A stretch of DNA of 64,000 nt, from positions 54,955,001 through 55,019,000 of the forward strand of contig NC_077243.1 in assembly GCF_947179165.1 (NCBI RefSeq). Reading direction: 5' to 3'. This document shows, in pieces, positions 9,630 to 21,019 of this stretch. The translations under genes and the position numbers were made by a program. A model generated the notes under the pieces. That model was not told the DNA's origin, did not search any database, and worked only from the letters and a program-made list of their open reading frames with translations. This DNA comes from Solanum dulcamara. Its lineage: Eukaryota > Streptophyta > Magnoliopsida > Solanales > Solanaceae. Position 1 is the first letter of the stretch, and the number at the start of each line of letters is the position of its first letter.

Positions 9630-10181
9630 CTAATTAGGCACATAAATTTTGCCTCTAATCCTCAATACTCCTTCCGAATCAAGTACCGCCTCCTTAGCTT
9701 CACCTCTTAACACCTTGTCTCGAATGATACATAACTTCTCATCCTCAAACTGTCTCTCCTGAATCTGCTCAACCAAGGAAGAACGTGCCTCTAAAAAGGC
9801 AAGAACACCACCATCTTCTGAAATCTGCAACCGGACAAGACTATGAGCTAACCTCTGAATGTCCCTAGCCAATGGTCGCTCCTCAACTCGGATCGCGGCA
9901 AGAATCCCCATACTAGAGGACTTCCTACTCAATGCATCCGCCACCATATTGGCTTTTCCTGGGTGATACAAAATAGTCATGTCGTAGTCCTTCAGTAACT
10001 CAAGCCATCTATGTTGCCTCAAGTTTAGATCCCTCTGACTGAATATATACTGAAGACTCCTATGATCGGTGAAGACCTCATAATGTACACCGTATAGGTA
10101 ATGACGCCATAACTTAAGCACAAAAACCACTGCCGCTAACTCCAAATCATGAGTAGAATAGTTTTTCTCATGGGCCTTCAA
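9630..10181 (-). pseudogene. RNase H and linker, copy 1
   Basis: The 183-codon frame contains [32 protein letters not shown] (catalytic Asp in TDH) and [15 protein letters not shown] (the final conserved Asp). The following 90 or so residues are the variable linker to integrase. The frame is separated from RT by one stop at 10182-10187, and the first RNase H Asp ([14 protein letters not shown]) lies in the RT frame. Confidence 0.88.
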
Positions 10182-10187
10182 CTATCT

Positions 10188-11336
10188 CTAGGCATAGGCA
10201 ACCACTTTTCCCTTCTGTATCAACACACCTCCTAAACCAACACCAGAAGCATCACAGTATTCAGTAAATCCCACACCTTCCTCTGGTAGCATCAAAATAG
10301 GAGCTGAAGTCAATAAAGTCTTGAGCTTTTCAAAGCTCGCTTCACACTCGTCGGACCAATGAAAATCCATGGCCTTCTGAGTCAATCTAGTCAATGGAGA
10401 TGCAATAGTGGAGAAGCCCTGCACAAATCGTCTATAATAACCGGCTAACCCCACAAAACTACGAATCTCAATAGGAGAAGTAGGCGTTGTCCAACCTCTA
10501 ACTACCTCAATCTTAGCTGGATCCACTCTAATCCCCTCTTTAGACACCACATGTCCTAAGAATGTCACAAAATCAAGCCAAAATTCACATTTGGAGAACT
10601 TTGCATGCAACTTTTCTTCCCTCAACTTCTGAAGTACCAACCTTAAATGGCGGACATGGTCTGCCTTAGTCTTAGAATACACCAAGATGTCATCAATGAA
10701 TACTATCAAAAAAGAATCCAAGTACGGGCAAAATACTCTGTTCATCAACTTCATGAATGCTGCGGGGGCATTGGTTAACCCAAATGACATCACCAAGAAC
10801 TCATAGTGACCATAATGAGTCCAAAAAGCTGTCTTGGGGATATCCAACGTCCTAATATTCAACTGATGATAACCGTACCTCAAGTCTATTTTAGAAAATA
10901 ATGTCTCTCCCTGTAGCTGATCAAATAAATTATTAATACGGGGAAGAGGATACTTATTTTTAATAGTTACCTTATTCAACTGCCTGTAATCGATACTCAT
11001 CCTCATAGTCCCATCTTTCTTCTTTACAAACAGAACTGGTGCACCCCAAGGCGACACACTAGGGTGAATAAACCCCTTACTCAACAAGTCTTACAACTGA
11101 ATCTTCAACTCCTTCAGCTCAACTAGAGCCATGCGATATGGAGGAATAGAAATGGGTTTAGTGCCAGGCTCTAAGTCAATAGCAAAATCAATGTCCCTAT
11201 CCGGAGGAACACCAGGAAGATCAGTAGGGAATACATCAGAAAACTCCTTAACCACTGGAACTGTCTCTATAGGAGGTGACTCAATACTGGTATCCCAAAT
11301 AAAAGCCAAATAAGACATACACCCTTTATCAATCAA
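10188..11336 (-). pseudogene. Reverse transcriptase, copy 1
   Basis: Frames 10188-11087 and 11091-11336 are separated by one stop (TAA at 11088-11090, - strand). They cover the protease-RT linker (VPPDRDIDFAIDLEPGTKPI) and all RT motifs: [73 protein letters not shown] and [11 protein letters not shown]. The catalytic Asp residues in KIDL and FIDD are present. With a single stop in about 380 codons, this is the longest nearly intact coding block in the window. Confidence 0.92.
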
Positions 11337-11393
11337 CCTCTGAGCACGAATATATGAGATAAGCTTACTAGGATAGGAGCCACTAGTACCCTT

Positions 11394-11760
11394 TCACTCA
11401 ATCCTCGGGGCACCAAGTATCGCTAAGGTAACAATTTTAGCATAACAATCGAGAATAGCATGATGGGGAGAAAGCCAATCCATACCCAATATCACATCAA
11501 AATCTACCATCCCTAGAATAATCATATCTACCCAAGTATCATACCCAGCTAAGGAAACAAGACAAGATCGATATACTCGATCCACCACTAAGGGCTCACC
11601 CACGGGTGTAGAAACATGAATGCGCACGGACATACGATCACATGTCAAATCAAAATCAAATGCAAAATAGGCAGACACATACGAAAATATAGACCCTGGA
11701 TCAAATAATATAGATGCAGGTCGATGGAAGACTAGGACAATACCTGTGATAATAGCGTCA
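11394..11760 (-). pseudogene. Aspartic protease, copy 1
   Basis: The region reads PASILFDPGSIFSYVS, with the active-site loop D-P-G-S, followed by VGEPLVVDRVYRSC and VDFDVILGMDWLSPHHAILDC, the usual gypsy retropepsin block. The ATG-initiated part is 11394-11678. A stop before the RT frame (near 11391) and one upstream in the gag linker (near 11800) interrupt it. Confidence 0.85.
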
Positions 11761-11779
11761 GAAGCCTCAACCTCGGGTC

Positions 11780-13311
11780 TCCCTGGAAAAGCATAACACT
11801 AAGCTCCCCTACCACCTCCGACCAGCCCAACACCTCTACCTCCTCCCTGAGGGACTATAGTACCACCAGCACCCCTACTAGGAGTGTGACTACCTCTACA
11901 AGTCTGGGCTCTACCTCGACCTCTAACCGGTGGCGTTGATCCTCTAACTGAAACTGAAGAACTAGGCTGGGTTCCTCCTTGACCCTGAGATGTACACTGC
12001 CATAAAAGATGATCTGGATCACCACAAGTATAACATGCTCTCCCATGTGAAAACCTTTGCGATGAACCTAAAGAACTTGTATAACCACCCTGGCTAACCT
12101 GCCTCTACTGTGACCCCTAGTAACTCTAACCTGTACTGTAGGACCCATGAGGTATCTGACCATCCTAAAAATCTAGCATAGATGCATGAACTGGTCCTCT
12201 ACGCTGGAAGGAACCACCTCCTCTATAGGACCCTTTACCCCTAGATGAGGTACCCAAAAACTGACCAGAAGTACGAGCCCTCTTGGGGTCCCTAAACTTA
12301 TCTCTCTCCATCAACTCCGCCTCCTTGGCAACACCCATAATGGACTGGAAGGAAGTTCCCTCACAAGCGGGTCAAAAGACTGCTATACGAATGGTATAGT
12401 TTAGTCCTCGCACAAATCTGTGAATCTGCTCTGTCTCATCAGGAAGAACAGCCATGGCATGTCTGGACAACTGGTAGAAACGAGTCTTATACTCAGCAAC
12501 TGTAAGACTCTCCTACCTTAAATTCTCGAACTATAATCGGCTCTCTTCCTTCACACTCCAGGGGATAAAACGGTCATAAAAAGTACTAGCAAACGCATCC
12601 CAAGTCATCTGGGGTGACCCAACTGGCTTGGAACTAGTATACCCTCTCCACCACTCTCTGGCTGGTCTATGTAACTAGAGTGTAATATAACAAACTCCAT
12701 GAGTCTTAGCTAACCCTACTACCTCCAACAGTTCTCAGCACATGGTCAAGAACTCATATGTGTCCTCAGTCTTCCCATCCTAAAACTGTGGGGGTCCATT
12801 TTTTGGAACCTCTCATATCGGCGTTGCTCATCGTCAGTAAACATGACTATAGGTACACCCTAAGTTCCCCCTACCTGTATTCCACCCTCATCAACTGTAG
12901 GGCCCATAGGTGGCTGGCCCATCAGATCCTAAACAGCTGGAATCTGATACTGCCCTGGGGTCTGAGCCCCACCTCTAGTCTGAGAACCCTAGGTGTACCA
13001 TTCGCCCTTACACTCTAATTAAATCCTTCGAGCGCATCCAATACTTGCATCAAAGTGGCCTGAACCAATGGTGCAATAGCAGACTCTTGAGGGACCCGTT
13101 CCTCTCTAGCATCAATTTGTGGATCAAGAAAAGCCTCTCCAGCACGACCTCTAGCTGGCGCCTCTCCTCGAGCACGACCTCTGCTTGCTGCCATACCCTG
13201 ACCAAGGCCTCTAGTTTGGCCTCTATCTCTACCCCTAGTTGGGGTCCTAACATTAACCTTGGGAAGTGCCTTCCTTCCTCTACCTCTAGTCGTAGTTCTG
13301 GTCCTGGCCAT
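11780..13311 (-). pseudogene. Gag, copy 1, with zinc knuckle
   Basis: The start is probably at 13311: the 98-codon frame begins MARTRTTTRGRGRKALPK and is Arg/Gly-rich, as gag N-termini of this group often are. The middle (12050-13000) has many stops but keeps gag-like pieces. A CCHC zinc knuckle (C-x2-C-x4-H-x4-C, CYTCGDPDHLLWQC) lies at 11994-12035, followed by a Gly/Arg-rich tail. Gag would form the particle and bind RNA. The gene is heavily decayed. Confidence 0.75.
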
Positions 13312-13500
13312 CTGTCAGAAAGGACATGCAAAAATTCAATACCAACATAACACGCATGATATAAAGTGAAAGAACAAAGGGAAAATTTCCTAAAAGTCCT
13401 CATAGCCTTTCAAAGATAAGTATAGACGTCTCCGTACCTATCCTCAAGACTCTACTTAGACTCGGCTTGTATACACGTGATACCTATGAACCTAGGGATA

Positions 13501-13508
13501 TGATACCA
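13501..13508 (-). promoter_or_regulatory. Primer binding site, initiator Met tRNA type
   Basis: TGGTATCA on the - strand lies three bases downstream of the 5' LTR end, matching the first eight bases of the usual TGGTATCAGAGC site. The rest (TATCC) has drifted. It confirms that the LTR at 13512-15659 acts as the 5' LTR of copy 1. Confidence 0.8.
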
Positions 13509-13511
13509 TTT

Positions 13512-14997
13512 TTTCATGACCCAGATACGGGTGTGATGACACTTATCTTAACCCACCGAGATAAGTCAGCCTAATACCCAACGGAAAAATAGATATGGAA
13601 GAAAAGAAATAAATCAAAATTTAAATTAACTGAGAACACGTAAAACAAACTCAACATCCCCCAAGATTGGTTGTCACGTGTACAAGCCACTAATATATTA
13701 CCGAAGTACAAAAAGAAATACAGTCACAATGTCTTTGTCTCTAGAGTAGGACTAAAGCATAATAAAAGAGTAAGAGGTGTCCGCTACATGAATGTAACAG
13801 CTACCTTGACACTCGGAATGATAGCCTCGAAAGTGGTAGAAAATGCTAGAAGATCAAGCAGGCCTATGCTCACAACCTACTTGAGTGTAAAAGTAAGGGA
13901 TGAGTACCAAACAACATGGTATTCAGCAAGTGGATAACTAAAACTAAGCAAAGCTTAATAGATACAAGTACTCCTGTCCTCCCAACCGAACCTCCTTAAC
14001 TACAACCTGCATAAAATCAGCCCAACTCTACACTTGTACAATAACAACAGTAATACAGTCCACAAATACTCATCAATAGTCTCGTCAGTGAATCATACCA
14101 ATTCAAGTTCAACACACACAGAGCAATATGGGGGTAAACACAAATTCACAAATATCAGAAAGGTGCAATACAATGCAATGAAATGATGCATGTCTGTCCT
14201 ATCGGTACACATCCGCTGAAGCACAGTCCGGAACCCATGGGGGACATTTCTGTCCATGTAACATGCCATGGAACATATGGCCCATCTCCTTAATATATAT
14301 ATATCTTACCACAGAGCGTGTGGCCCGAAACCTTTATTTCATAATACCTGCCACGGAACGTGTGGCCCAACCCCTTTGTTTTATAATACCTGCCACGGAA
14401 CGTGTGGCCCGACCCCTTTATTTCATATCATTTTCAGTCTCAACACAATATATCAGAACCAATGCAATTATTTTATGTTCATATACTTCACGATCATAAC
14501 ATGACACAATAATAATTTTTTTCCTATCTCACATCAACATAGTCATTTCACATTTCCAAAATAAATACATAATCACAACATATCAATTCAACCAATACAT
14601 GTCATTAGATCACCATTTTATGCCCCTCATCTCTATTTTTAAGGTCAATCATACAGAAAGTAACCCAGCCCAATTCTCATTACTCCCTAGTATACATGAT
14701 ACGGAAATACAAGCATTTATAAGCTTAAACTGAGGTTTAAAAATTCATTTGCCTTAATTACTCAAGCAATCACTCTGAGACTTGAGCCTTTCCTTTTCGT
14801 TGGGCCTCCAAATCTGTGTAATCTAGTCAAATAAATAATCACAATATGAATTCAAAATTAACATTACCCATATACTATATATCTGGTATAGGCCCAAAAA
14901 TTCACTCAAATCTATAATCAAGTCTTAAATACCAATTCTAGGGTTGGGTCTCAGTTCCTTAAATTAACATAACTCAAATGGTATTTACATCTATCTA

Positions 14998-15090
<93 letters not shown>

Positions 15091-15659
15091 TAATATTATC
15101 GAAACCTAAATGGTAATGCTGTAACATCGAGAAAAACAATATTTTCAGATTATTAATCATCTACTATATAGCCCTAATGTGTCAATCATTGACCAACCTT
15201 GGTCATATTTTTCTTTGCACCAAATTTCAATGACTTTAGCCGTATCATTCAATAACTTTCAGTAACCCACATGCTAAATGAAATAGTTGACCACTTAATT
15301 CACGAACCCAATAATCTAATACACCTTCCGAGGATTAAAAGTTTGAAGCTCTTACCTGAATGCACCGTGCTTTCGTGTTATCGTCGCCAGGTAAGTTTCT
15401 GCCTCTCTTTTCTTTTCTAAATAAATAATTAGGAACTAAAAGTTAAAACCCTACTAACATTTTTTATTAAATATATAAAAAAAGTGATATTAAATAAGTT
15501 AACACTTTAACCCATCAATTAGATTAATTATTTAAAATTACCCATCAATTAATTAATCGAAGTTATCGAAAAGTCAAAATTTTTAATTTAAATTTACGGG
15601 AAGAGTATTTTATGAAAGAGAGATGACTCATTCTCCAAATGACCAAACGGGTCATTACA
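13512..15659 (-). repeat. Complete LTR shared by chromovirus copies 1 and 2
   Basis: On the - strand it starts TGTAATGACCCG at 15659 and ends at 13512, where the terminal CA has mutated. It is the 5' LTR of copy 1, with PBS and gag downstream. It is also the 3' LTR of copy 2, whose chromodomain frame ends at 15670 with the same polypurine-side sequence. It has no gene; the 42-bp array (about 14265-14430) and a large microsatellite are inside. Confidence 0.88.
14990..15089. repeat. Compound microsatellite (CTAT)n(CT)n(AT)n
   Basis: About 100 bp of CTAT, CT and AT runs in succession. The homologous LTR site at 7757-7795 is only about 39 bp and lacks the CT run. Confidence 0.97.
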
Positions 15660-15669
15660 TTATCCACTA

Positions 15670-18050
15670 CTAAAAATTATGTTCTTCCTCAAACATAAAG
15701 TAAAGGAATATACCTGAAGATTCAAAAAGATGGGGATATCTGGCACGCATGTCAGCCTCTGTCTCCCAAGTTGCCTCTCCGACTGAACGGTGCTTCCATT
15801 GTACCTTCACTGAAGCTATCTCCTTGGTTCTAAGCTTGCGAATCTGCCTATCTAGAATGGCTATAGGCTCCTCCTTAAATGTCAAGTCTGGATCCAACTC
15901 CACTAAATTGAGTGACAACACATGAGACTCATCCAGAACATATTTCTGAAGAATGGAAACATGAAACACGTTATGCACAGCCGATAAGCTAGGTGGCAAG
16001 GCCAATCTATAAGCCACCTCTCCAACTCGCGCCAAAATCTCAAATGGGCTAATGAATCGAGGGCTGAGCTTGCCCTTCCTCCCGAACTGCATCACGCCCT
16101 TCATGGGCAACACTCGAAGCCAAACGTGATCACCTACCATGAACTCCAATGGTCAAACTCGCCGATCTGCATAACTTTTCTGCCTACTCTAGGTTATCAA
16201 AAGTCTACCCTGAATCCTACGAACCTGCTCCATAGCATCTCTAAGCAAGTCTGTGTTTAAGGATTCCATCTCAGCTAAGACAAACCATCCAATAGGAGAT
16301 CGACACCGCCTACCATACAAAGCCTCAAATGGAGCCATCTGGATACTAGAGTGATAACTGTTGTTGTAGGCGAACTTCATTTAGGGAAAGTGTTGATCCC
16401 ATCTAACACCAAAATAAATAACACAAGCTCGGAGCATGTCCTCCAACACCTGAATCATCCGCTCGGACTGACCATTGGTCTGTGGGTGAAAAGCTGTAGT
16501 CATATCAAGTCTTGTACCCAAACCATGCTGTAATGCCTGCCAAAAGTGTGAAGTAAATACTGAACCTCGATCCAAAACAATGGATACTGGGATACCATGA
16601 AGCTGAACGATATGGCTAATATATAATTGGGCTAGCTTATCTGATGTGTACCTCACCTTAACCAGAATAAAATGGGCAGACTTTGTCAGTCTATCAACAA
16701 CCACCCATATAGAAGCATAACCACCTACGGTGGGAGGTAAACCCACAACAAAGTCCATGGTGATCATTTCCCACTTCCAAGTGGGAATAAGCATCCTCTG
16801 ACTAACACCCCCAGGCTGCTGGTGCTCACACTTTACCTGCTGGCAAGTCAAATAATTAGACACGAACTCTGCAATATGCTTCTTCATCCCACACCACCAA
16901 TAGTGTTGGCCCAGATCATGTTACATCTTGGCTTCTCTCGGATGGATGGAATACCTTGAATAATGAGCCTCTTCTAAAATAAGTCTAGTCAGGTCACCTA
17001 CTTAGGCACACAAATTCTGTCGCTAATCCTCAATACTCCTTCCGAATCAAGTACCGCCTCCTTAGCTCTGCCTCCTTAGCTTCACCTTATCTCAAATGAT
17101 ACATAACTTCTCATCCCCAAACTGTCTCTCCTGAATCTGCTCAACCAAGGAAGAACGTGCCTCTAAAAAGGCAAGAACACCACCATCCTCTAAAATCTGC
17201 AACCGGACAAGACTATTAGCTAGCCTCTGAATATCTCTAGCCAATGGTCGCTCCTCAACTTGGATCGCGGCAAAACTCCACATACTAGAGGACTTCTTAC
17301 TCAATGCATCCGCCACCACATTGGCTTTTCCTGGGTGATACAAAATAGTCATGTCATAGTACTTCAGCAACTCAAGCTATCTACGTTGCCTCAAGTTTAG
17401 ATCCCTCTGACTGAATATATACTAAAGACTCCTATGATCGATGAAGACCTCACAATATATACTGTATAGGTAATGACGTCATAACTTAAGCAGAAAAACC
17501 ACAGCTGCTAACTCCAAATCATGAGTAGGATAGTTTTTCTCATGGGCCTTCAACTGTCTTGAGGCATAGGCAACCACTTTCCCCTTCTGCATCAACACAC
17601 CTCCTAAACCAACACCAGAAGTATCACAGTATATAGTAAATCCCACACCTTCCTCTGGTAGCATCAAAACAGGAGCTGAAGTCAATAAAGTCTTAAGCTT
17701 TTGAAAGCTCATTTCACACTCGTCGGACCAATGAAAATCCATGGCCTTCTGAGTCAATCTAGTCAATGGAGCTGCAATAGTGGAGAAGCCCTGCACAAAT
17801 CATCTGTAATAACCGGCTAACCCCACAAAACTACGAATCTCAATAGGAGAAGTAGGCCTTGTCCAACCTCTAACTACCTCAATCTTAGCTGGATCCACTC
17901 TAATCCCCTCTTTAGACACCACATGTCCTAAGAATGTCACAGAATCAAGCCAAAATTCACATTTGGAGAACTTTGCATGCAACTTTTCTTTTCTCAACTT
18001 CTGAAGTACCAACCTCAAATGGCGGACATGATCTGCCTCAGTCTTCGAGT
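15670..18050 (-). mobile_element. Ty3/gypsy chromovirus copy 2, 5'-truncated pol
   Basis: Colinear with copy 1 from the chromodomain to the RT thumb. Pieces: chromodomain 15670-16149; integrase 16189-16380 and 16381-16887 (DFVVGLPPTVGGY, VLDRGSVFTSHFW, then QSERMIQVLEDML); RNase H 17092-17370 and 17479-17796 ([16 protein letters not shown]); RT 17800-18050 ([20 protein letters not shown]). Similarity stops at about 18050, just C-terminal to the RT YxDD loop, where EPRV-2 begins. The rest of RT, protease, gag and the far LTR are absent. Integrase is less broken than in copy 1. Confidence 0.9.
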
Positions 18051-18620
18051 AGTTAGGTATATCAAATTGATTGCTCCGAAATCATACCAAAATCTAATCT
18101 CTTGAGGAGAAGAATCTTGTAGATAATTAATTCGAGGAAAAATTCCTCCAAAATCAACATATCTTGTAGGCGTATTTTTGAGAGAAAATAAATCTCTCAT
18201 TATCATTTCTTGTCCTTCAACCTAGGGTTGTAGTGCATTTAATCTTTCTTCAATGAATCCAATCGATAATCCTTTTGAAGGCTTTTGAGGCCTAAAAGAC
18301 ATTTGTACGTATTTATCATTAGTAGCAGTAGTATTATCAGATTTTTTAATTTTGATCAGGACGTTGATCATATCGTAATTATCTCCATATTTTCTGACTT
18401 TGGACGTTATCTTTTCACATAAGCTAATTAATTTATCAGCAATCTTGGGGTCACAGTCGAAATTGGCAATTTTGATAATATCTGAGATGGTAGTTTGAAT
18501 ATCGTCAAAGTATTTATTGATATCTTTCAAATGTATTTTCATTTGTTGCTTAATATCATTGTCCATCTCTTGTGAGGAAATCTACTGCAAGATTTTTATT
18601 AGAGCAAATAATTTCAATAT
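18051..18620 (-). pseudogene. EPRV-2 terminal ORF remnant
   Basis: Frame 18222-18566 (114 codons, MDNDIKQQMKIHLKDI...) looks helical and charged, with possible coiled-coil character, and continues after one stop into 18051-18221 ([29 protein letters not shown]). It lies after RNase H, the place of the transactivator/inclusion-body gene in several caulimovirid genera. That function is inferred from position only. The reading ends at the junction with the gypsy copy. Confidence 0.5.
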
Positions 18621-19589
18621 CAAAAGAATATTCAGACAAAAGCATTTGTCATCTGATAAATCATTTATATTCCGATTTAGACTGAAGATTGTTGTGAACC
18701 AAGGCTTTTACCTGAGTATTATCTGTTCTGAGGGTGAATCTTTTAGGTAGCAAAAAGTAATAAAACTTTTGAGAACTCTTTACTACAGCTAATAATTCTT
18801 TTCATTAATATGGTATCTTATTTGGGTATCTGAAAAAATTCCAGAGCAATATCGATATAGACTTTCTCCAATCTTATTTTTATTAGAATCATAATCTAAC
18901 CTTTTAGTACACCGCTCCAATAGTGTTCTAAAGCGTCTATTTCTAAAATTAAATCATCACTATCTTTTGGTAATTGTAATTTTGGTAAGTTTTTACAAAT
19001 AATTTTAATATCTTTTACTTTTTCATTAAGACTTCATTAAATTCAAAGCTCTTATCCTTTTTTAATAATTCTTGAAATGACTTTCTTAGTTCAGCCAAAT
19101 TCTGAATATATCTGAAGCATAGTTAAGTGTTCGTAAAAAGCATTGTACTTTCTTTTTATCAACTAATTTATCTAGGAAAACATATATCTTTTCGACGATA
19201 TGGCTTTGTAATTTTATACCATTTCCGTCAATTATCATTCCTAAAAATTCTATCTCATTTTTTAATAAGCTTGCTTTCTTTTTAGAAAGTGTTAATCCAT
19301 TTTCTAAGCCTAAGTTAGTAAACTTATTTAGGTGTATCAGGTATTCTTCAAGGCTATCAGACAAAACTAAAATATCATCAACGTAGACAAATATATAGTC
19401 ATAATCTTTAAAGATATTATCCATTTTTCTTTGAAATATCTGTGGGGCATTTTTAAATCCAAATGGCATAACTAACCACTCATATTGCCTTTGTGGAGTG
19501 AAAAATGCAGTATAATGAATATTCTAACTATCTTATTTATTCACTATCATAATCTTAATATCTTTTTTCATTTTTATTTGCCAAAATTC
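18621..19589 (-). pseudogene. EPRV-2 RT palm/thumb and RNase H remnant
   Basis: Frame 19086-19469 begins MPFGFKNAPQIFQRKMDNIF and includes the catalytic YVDDILVLSDS loop, then IEFLGMIIDGNGI and FLRTLNYASDIF. Upstream, RQYEWLV precedes it in the same frame. RNase H is recognisable near 18880-18980 (LILEIDALEHYWSGVL; Asp retained) but full of stops. The fingers and motif A (a xxDL.SG.. block) are missing, so the enzyme could not work. Confidence 0.82.
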
Positions 19590-20104
19590 GCTTTTACAAT
19601 TCTAGGATAAACATTAAATTTAATCTTTCTGTATTGTAAATTTTTTCGTAGTATTCCTAAGCAGGCTTCTTTCTTGTTTATTATCCTATTATATATAATA
19701 GCTAAATCTATTAGGGTTTAATCCTTCTCTAAATGTGGATTTTATTATTATATGGATTGCTCCTATATGTATCCATCCTAAGTATTTCGAATTTCTATTT
19801 TTATTTTTCGTAATTTATCTTGAATATCTTTTTTGGATAATAAAGGAATCATTAGTTTATTAGAAGTAACAGAGACTTTTAACGCTCTTTCTTGGATGTT
19901 TAATCTATAAAATAAATGATGTTGTCTTTTTCTTAATCCAAATCTATCAAGTATATTTACATCAAATCCTGAATAGTTAGTTAAAGAAAACTTTTCTTTT
20001 TGTATTTGTTTTAATTTTCTTTTATCAATGAAAATATCTTGTTTATATTCTCCAACTTGTTCTATCGTTTCTTCTATTATATCAGTTTCTATTTTATTAT
20101 TCAT
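19590..20104 (-). pseudogene. EPRV-2 movement protein (30K-type) fragment fused to RT
   Basis: Frame 19778-20104 begins MNNKIETDIIEETIEQVGEY and continues through LSKKDIQDKLRKIKIE to a stop-less link with WIHIGAIHIIIKSTFREG (about 19730-19780). The GAI.I.IKS.FREG motif is characteristic of caulimovirid movement proteins, which enlarge plasmodesmata for cell-to-cell spread. The C-terminal two thirds are missing or degraded, and RT sequence follows from about 19590, indicating an internal deletion. Confidence 0.72.
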
Positions 20105-20269
20105 TTTGACTGTCTCCTTCTGATGAAGAATAATAATCCGTATCAGTTAATATAAATATTGTATCGTCTGATTCAACTTCTTCAAAATTATTTAATTGTA
20201 TAAATTCTTCTAAATTTATCATTTCTTTGATATCTTCATCGATTTCTATTTTCTTGTTATTATTAGCAA

Positions 20270-20884
20270 ATTTTTATGGGCATCTATTGGCATAGTGTCC
20301 TATCTCTTTGCAGTAGAACACCTGCATTCCTTTGGATTTTTTCTTTTATTATTACTTTTGTAAAAAGGTTTTTGATATATCGTATATCCTTTCTTTTTGT
20401 AATATCTAGCCTTTCTCTTTTTAAAATAGTTTTTCTTAAAGAGTTTCTTTTTCTTATATTTTCTTTTAATCTTTTTGTAATAATAGGGACTTTCACATCC
20501 AATCATTATAAGCATTTTAGGATTATCACAACATAGACTTACTTTCTTTCTTAATCTTTTGGTTGCTTTAGCTAATATGGCATATGTACACCATGTACTA
20601 AGCTTATTTTTTAAATGAGTTATTCTTTTTCCTAAAGTATCAACTGTTCTAAGATTATAAGTATCTATTAACTTTTTACCCCAAAGGTCTGGTATCCGGG
20701 TAGGTATATTTTCATATCTAATAACATTATCATCTTGTTTAACAGATAAAATAAAGCCTCCTGAGGAGGAATATGTTCTGTCTAAAATTAACATAATTTT
20801 TTGAATTAGAGTAATTTTCCAGAGCAACAGGATATTATAACAACATAATATCTTAACTTGAATAAAAAGAAAAGGGTCCAACAC
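20270..20884 (-). pseudogene. EPRV-2 coat protein C-terminal part with broken zinc knuckle
   Basis: Frame 20300-20884 encodes a domain with WGKKLIDTYNLRTVDTLGKR and WCTYAILAKATKRLRKKV, then a very basic Lys/Tyr-rich tail (about 20350-20470), as in caulimovirid coat proteins. The CCHC zinc knuckle that should follow sits at about 20280-20322, but the frame changes by one base inside it, so the tail is cut by a stop at about 20300. The acidic C-terminus, ending near 20110, is readable only in the shifted frame. The N-terminal part is not recognisable. Such proteins package the viral DNA. Confidence 0.72.
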
Positions 20885-21019
20885 GCTTCCATACCTGTCC
20901 CGTTTTGACCAAAATTACACCGGGTATCCGTCAAGACTTTTACCGGATATTCCAATTCCAACCTGAAAATAGGTAACTTCTCTGACGTTCTTTCAGTATA
21001 ACTCAGCATAACCTTAGTT

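Larger units (their letters stand above)
6296..15659 (-). mobile_element. Ty3/gypsy chromovirus copy 1, two LTRs, degraded gag-pol
   Basis: A - strand element with LTRs at 6296-8293 and 13512-15659. The internal region encodes gag, protease, RT, RNase H, integrase and a C-terminal chromodomain in that order, the signature of chromoviruses (Tekay/Del-like by sequence style). The LTR end at 6296 (TGTCACGACCC on +) lies inside EPRV-1, with GATAA as the adjacent five bases. The matching target duplication cannot be seen because the other LTR continues into a second copy. Stops and frame breaks occur in every domain. Confidence 0.9.

Noticed and set aside
12758..13403. Overlapping frames on both strands of about 100 codons (12758-13018 +, 13045-13350 +, 13050-13403 -)
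   Set aside because: They are shadows of the Arg/Gly-rich gag start at 13015-13311 on the - strand.
20276..20536. 86-codon + strand frame rich in Phe and Leu, looking like a membrane protein
   Set aside because: It is the complement of the Lys-rich coat protein tail on the - strand (AAA/AAG read as TTT/CTT). No independent support.
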